DNA of 6,631 bases from positions 1 to 6,631 of the forward strand of contig JAGVLZ010000044.1 of the NCBI GenBank assembly GCA_020054055.1, in the 5' to 3' direction. The position numbers were made by a program, and so were the translations under genes. Shown here in pieces: positions 5,171-6,631 of the stretch. The notes under the pieces were generated by a model. That model was not told the DNA's origin, searched no databases, and saw nothing but the letters and a program-made list of their open reading frames with translations. Every line of letters begins with the position of its first letter. Within the stretch, counting starts at the first letter, position 1. This DNA comes from Phycisphaerales bacterium. GTDB taxonomy: Bacteria; Planctomycetota; Phycisphaerae; Phycisphaerales; UBA1924.

Positions 5171-5196
5171 TCCTCTGCGTCCTCAGCGCCTCTGCG
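5171..5196. repeat. Three-unit, 9-base-period repeat in the FHA/TPR gap
   Basis: TCCTCTGCG (5171-5179), TCCTCAGCG (5180-5188) and CCTCTGCG (5189-5196) are near-identical consecutive units. They lie in the 82-base convergent gap, which is pyrimidine-rich on the plus strand and otherwise has no gene. From memory, similar CTCTGCG-type strings occur between genes in many bacterial genomes, so this may be a copy of a dispersed element. That was not checked. Confidence 0.45.
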
Positions 5197-5215
5197 GTGA
5201 AATGTCTTTCACTGC
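5194..5215. terminator. Small hairpin at the end of the TPR gene
   Basis: GCGGTGAAA (5194-5202) pairs with TTTCACTGC (5207-5215) over nine positions, one of them a G-T pair, around a TGTC loop. It overlaps the TPR stop codon (5209-5211) and sits between two convergent genes. The modest stem and lack of a clear T-tract make termination only a possibility. Confidence 0.3.
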
Positions 5216-6631
5216 TTCAGCGACTTCACCAGGTCCTGCAACTGCTGGCGACGCGCGCGGATGTCCTTGAATCCGATCCGCTGCACCGCGATCCCCGCAG
5301 CCAACTTGAAGGCCTCGTCCGCCGCCGCCGCGTCGCGCCCGTCGGTCCCCTTGCGCTGAAGAACTTCCATCAACCCGTACCGCAACTCAGCGGCCAGGTC
5401 GTCGGTCAGCACCGGATGGCTGGCGATCGCCTCGCGGTAGGACTGCTCCGCCTCGTCCAGCCAACCCAGCCGCCCGAACGCAACGCCCAGCCCCATCAGC
5501 ACCTGCGTCAGGATGCCGGGCGAGCCGCGCGCCTGCTGCAACTGCTCGATCGCCCTCTCATCCTGCCCGATCTGGAGCAGCCGCTGACCCAACTCGAAGC
5601 GCAGTTGGAGGTCCGTGGGGTTGTGGACCACCCGCTCCTCGAACTCCTTGACCTCCATCTCGCACAACTGCCGTTCGACCTTCGACGCCTGCATCTTCTT
5701 CTCGGCGTTGGTCGGGTCCGCGTTCGCCGCCTCGCGGATCTCGCGCACCTGTCGGCGGGCCACGCGAAGATTCAGGTCCCCCGCCAGCGCCTTGAAGCGG
5801 TAGTTCTCCGTTTCCTTGTACCCCTGGACCAGGATCGCATACGCGAGTTTTTCATCCTCAACCGCACCGCGCTCGAGCAATAGCCGCGCGTACTTCTGGA
5901 TCGCCGAAACGTCCTTCGTCCGCGCCTCGTAATCCGCCTTCGCGCGCTCGATCGCGCGGAGTTGCACCTCTTCGGTCTTGACGATCCGCTCTTCCTCTTC
6001 GACCACGCGCTGACCCGAAATGTCCTTCACGTTCCGCCGGAACGCCCCCGCCTCGACCGCCGTCCCCTCCTCGTACCCGCTCTTCTTCATCGTCGCCTGG
6101 GCCGCGAGGTTCTTCACGTCCGCCGCCAGCCGCGCATCCGTTGGATCGAGCCGGCACGCGATCTCGCCGGAGTTCACCGCCTGGTCAAAAGCTCCGGCCT
6201 GCTGGAACAACCTCATCAACTGAACAAACAGGTCCTTCTTTGCCTTCGGGTCTTCGCCCGCGATCCCCAGCACGCGCTTCCCGACCCACGCCCCCGAATC
6301 CGTCATCCCGATCTTCACCGCCGACTCGAAAGCCTTCAGCCCCGACGAATAGTCCAGCGGCTTGGTCGACCACATCAAGAGGCCGAGCAGGAAGCGGTCC
6401 ACCGGCTCCTTCCCAGAAAAAGCCGAGACCTGGTCTTTCGTCGGCCCCTTCGGCCGGGCCGCGCTGTTCATGAACTCGGACGCCGACTTCCAGTACGACT
6501 CCAGCCCCTCGACGCTCGTCGGATCGAGGCGCAGCCCCTGGAGCCACAGCGTCATCGCGTACTCGTAGTTGGTCGAATCGTGGACCGCCCGGGCACGCTC
6601 GAAGAACTTCCGCGCCTTGGCCGGCTCGGGC
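5209..6631 (-). CDS. TPR/coiled-coil protein, C-terminal part (truncated by window edge)
   Basis: The visible 474 residues are open to the right edge with no stop, so the start lies outside. The first visible part, KARKFFERARAVHDSTNYEY followed by AMTLWLQGLRLDP, has TPR character, as does AFDQAVNSGEIACRLDPTDA further on. A highly charged central part (roughly EEEERIVKTEEVQLRAIERAKADYEART) is likely coiled coil. The C-terminal half returns to TPR-like helix pairs: LQLRFELGQRLLQIGQDERA and LMGLGVAFGRLGWLDEAEQ followed by SYREAIASHP. It ends QQLQDLVKSLKQ. TPR arrays serve as protein-binding scaffolds. No enzyme domain, signal peptide or membrane helix is visible in this part. It faces the FHA gene convergently. 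The specific role is unknown; the resemblance to TPR proteins of planctomycetes is from memory. Confidence 0.82.
   Translation of the reverse strand, partial: PEPAKARKFFERARAVHDSTNYEYAMTLWLQGLRLDPTSVEGLESYWKSASEFMNSAARPKGPTKDQVSAFSGKEPVDRFLLGLLMWSTKPLDYSSGLKAFESAVKIGMTDSGAWVGKRVLGIAGEDPKAKKDLFVQLMRLFQQAGAFDQAVNSGEIACRLDPTDARLAADVKNLAAQATMKKSGYEEGTAVEAGAFRRNVKDISGQRVVEEEERIVKTEEVQLRAIERAKADYEARTKDVSAIQKYARLLLERGAVEDEKLAYAILVQGYKETENYRFKALAGDLNLRVARRQVREIREAANADPTNAEKKMQASKVERQLCEMEVKEFEERVVHNPTDLQLRFELGQRLLQIGQDERAIEQLQQARGSPGILTQVLMGLGVAFGRLGWLDEAEQSYREAIASHPVLTDDLAAELRYGLMEVLQRKGTDGRDAAAADEAFKLAAGIAVQRIGFKDIRARRQQLQDLVKSLKQ

Noticed and set aside
4879..5883. Plus-strand open frame opposite the TPR gene
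   Set aside because: It is antisense to the TPR protein and frame-shifted inside the FHA gene, with no recognisable domain.

Overview
The window is GC-rich, with strongly GC-biased third codon positions. It looks like a chromosomal segment of a planctomycete, probably of the Phycisphaerae. That placement is inferred from the style of the ribosomal protein L27, an exported protein that resembles ones I associate with planctomycetes, and the FHA and TPR proteins. It was not tested by a search. No phage, transposase, CRISPR or toxin-antitoxin genes are visible.

Layout. (1) Positions 1-584, minus strand: the first 194 codons of dnaA (replication initiator). The gene runs off the left edge just as the Walker A loop begins. 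(2) Positions 585-914: a 330-base gap without a gene. It holds a short, very AT-rich block beside a cluster of DnaA-box-like 9-mers, a possible dnaA promoter and a small palindrome. This is the best candidate in the window for the chromosomal origin (oriC). (3) Positions 915-1892, minus: a tandem GNAT-type acetyltransferase. (4) Positions 2002-2637, plus: a 211-residue exported protein of unknown function that starts at GTG. (5) Positions 2708-2977, plus: rpmA (ribosomal protein L27), with its own promoter and without rplU beside it. (6) Positions 3006-3035: a hairpin between convergent genes. (7) Positions 3047-4405, minus: hemW, a radical-SAM haem chaperone. Its reading frame carries an in-frame insert built around a long palindrome. 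(8) Positions 4593-5126, plus: a small FHA-domain protein with an acidic, phenylalanine-rich tail. (9) Positions 5127-5208: a convergent gap with a short 9-base-period repeat. (10) Positions 5209-6631, minus: the C-terminal part of a TPR/coiled-coil protein, open at the right edge.

The genes do not form one pathway. They are mostly single-gene transcription units: two divergent pairs (GNAT/exported protein and hemW/FHA) and two convergent pairs (rpmA/hemW and FHA/TPR). Both divergent gaps contain an ATTACA-type octamer that reads as a -10 hexamer on either strand. The items most worth following up are the putative oriC next to dnaA and the palindromic element inside hemW.
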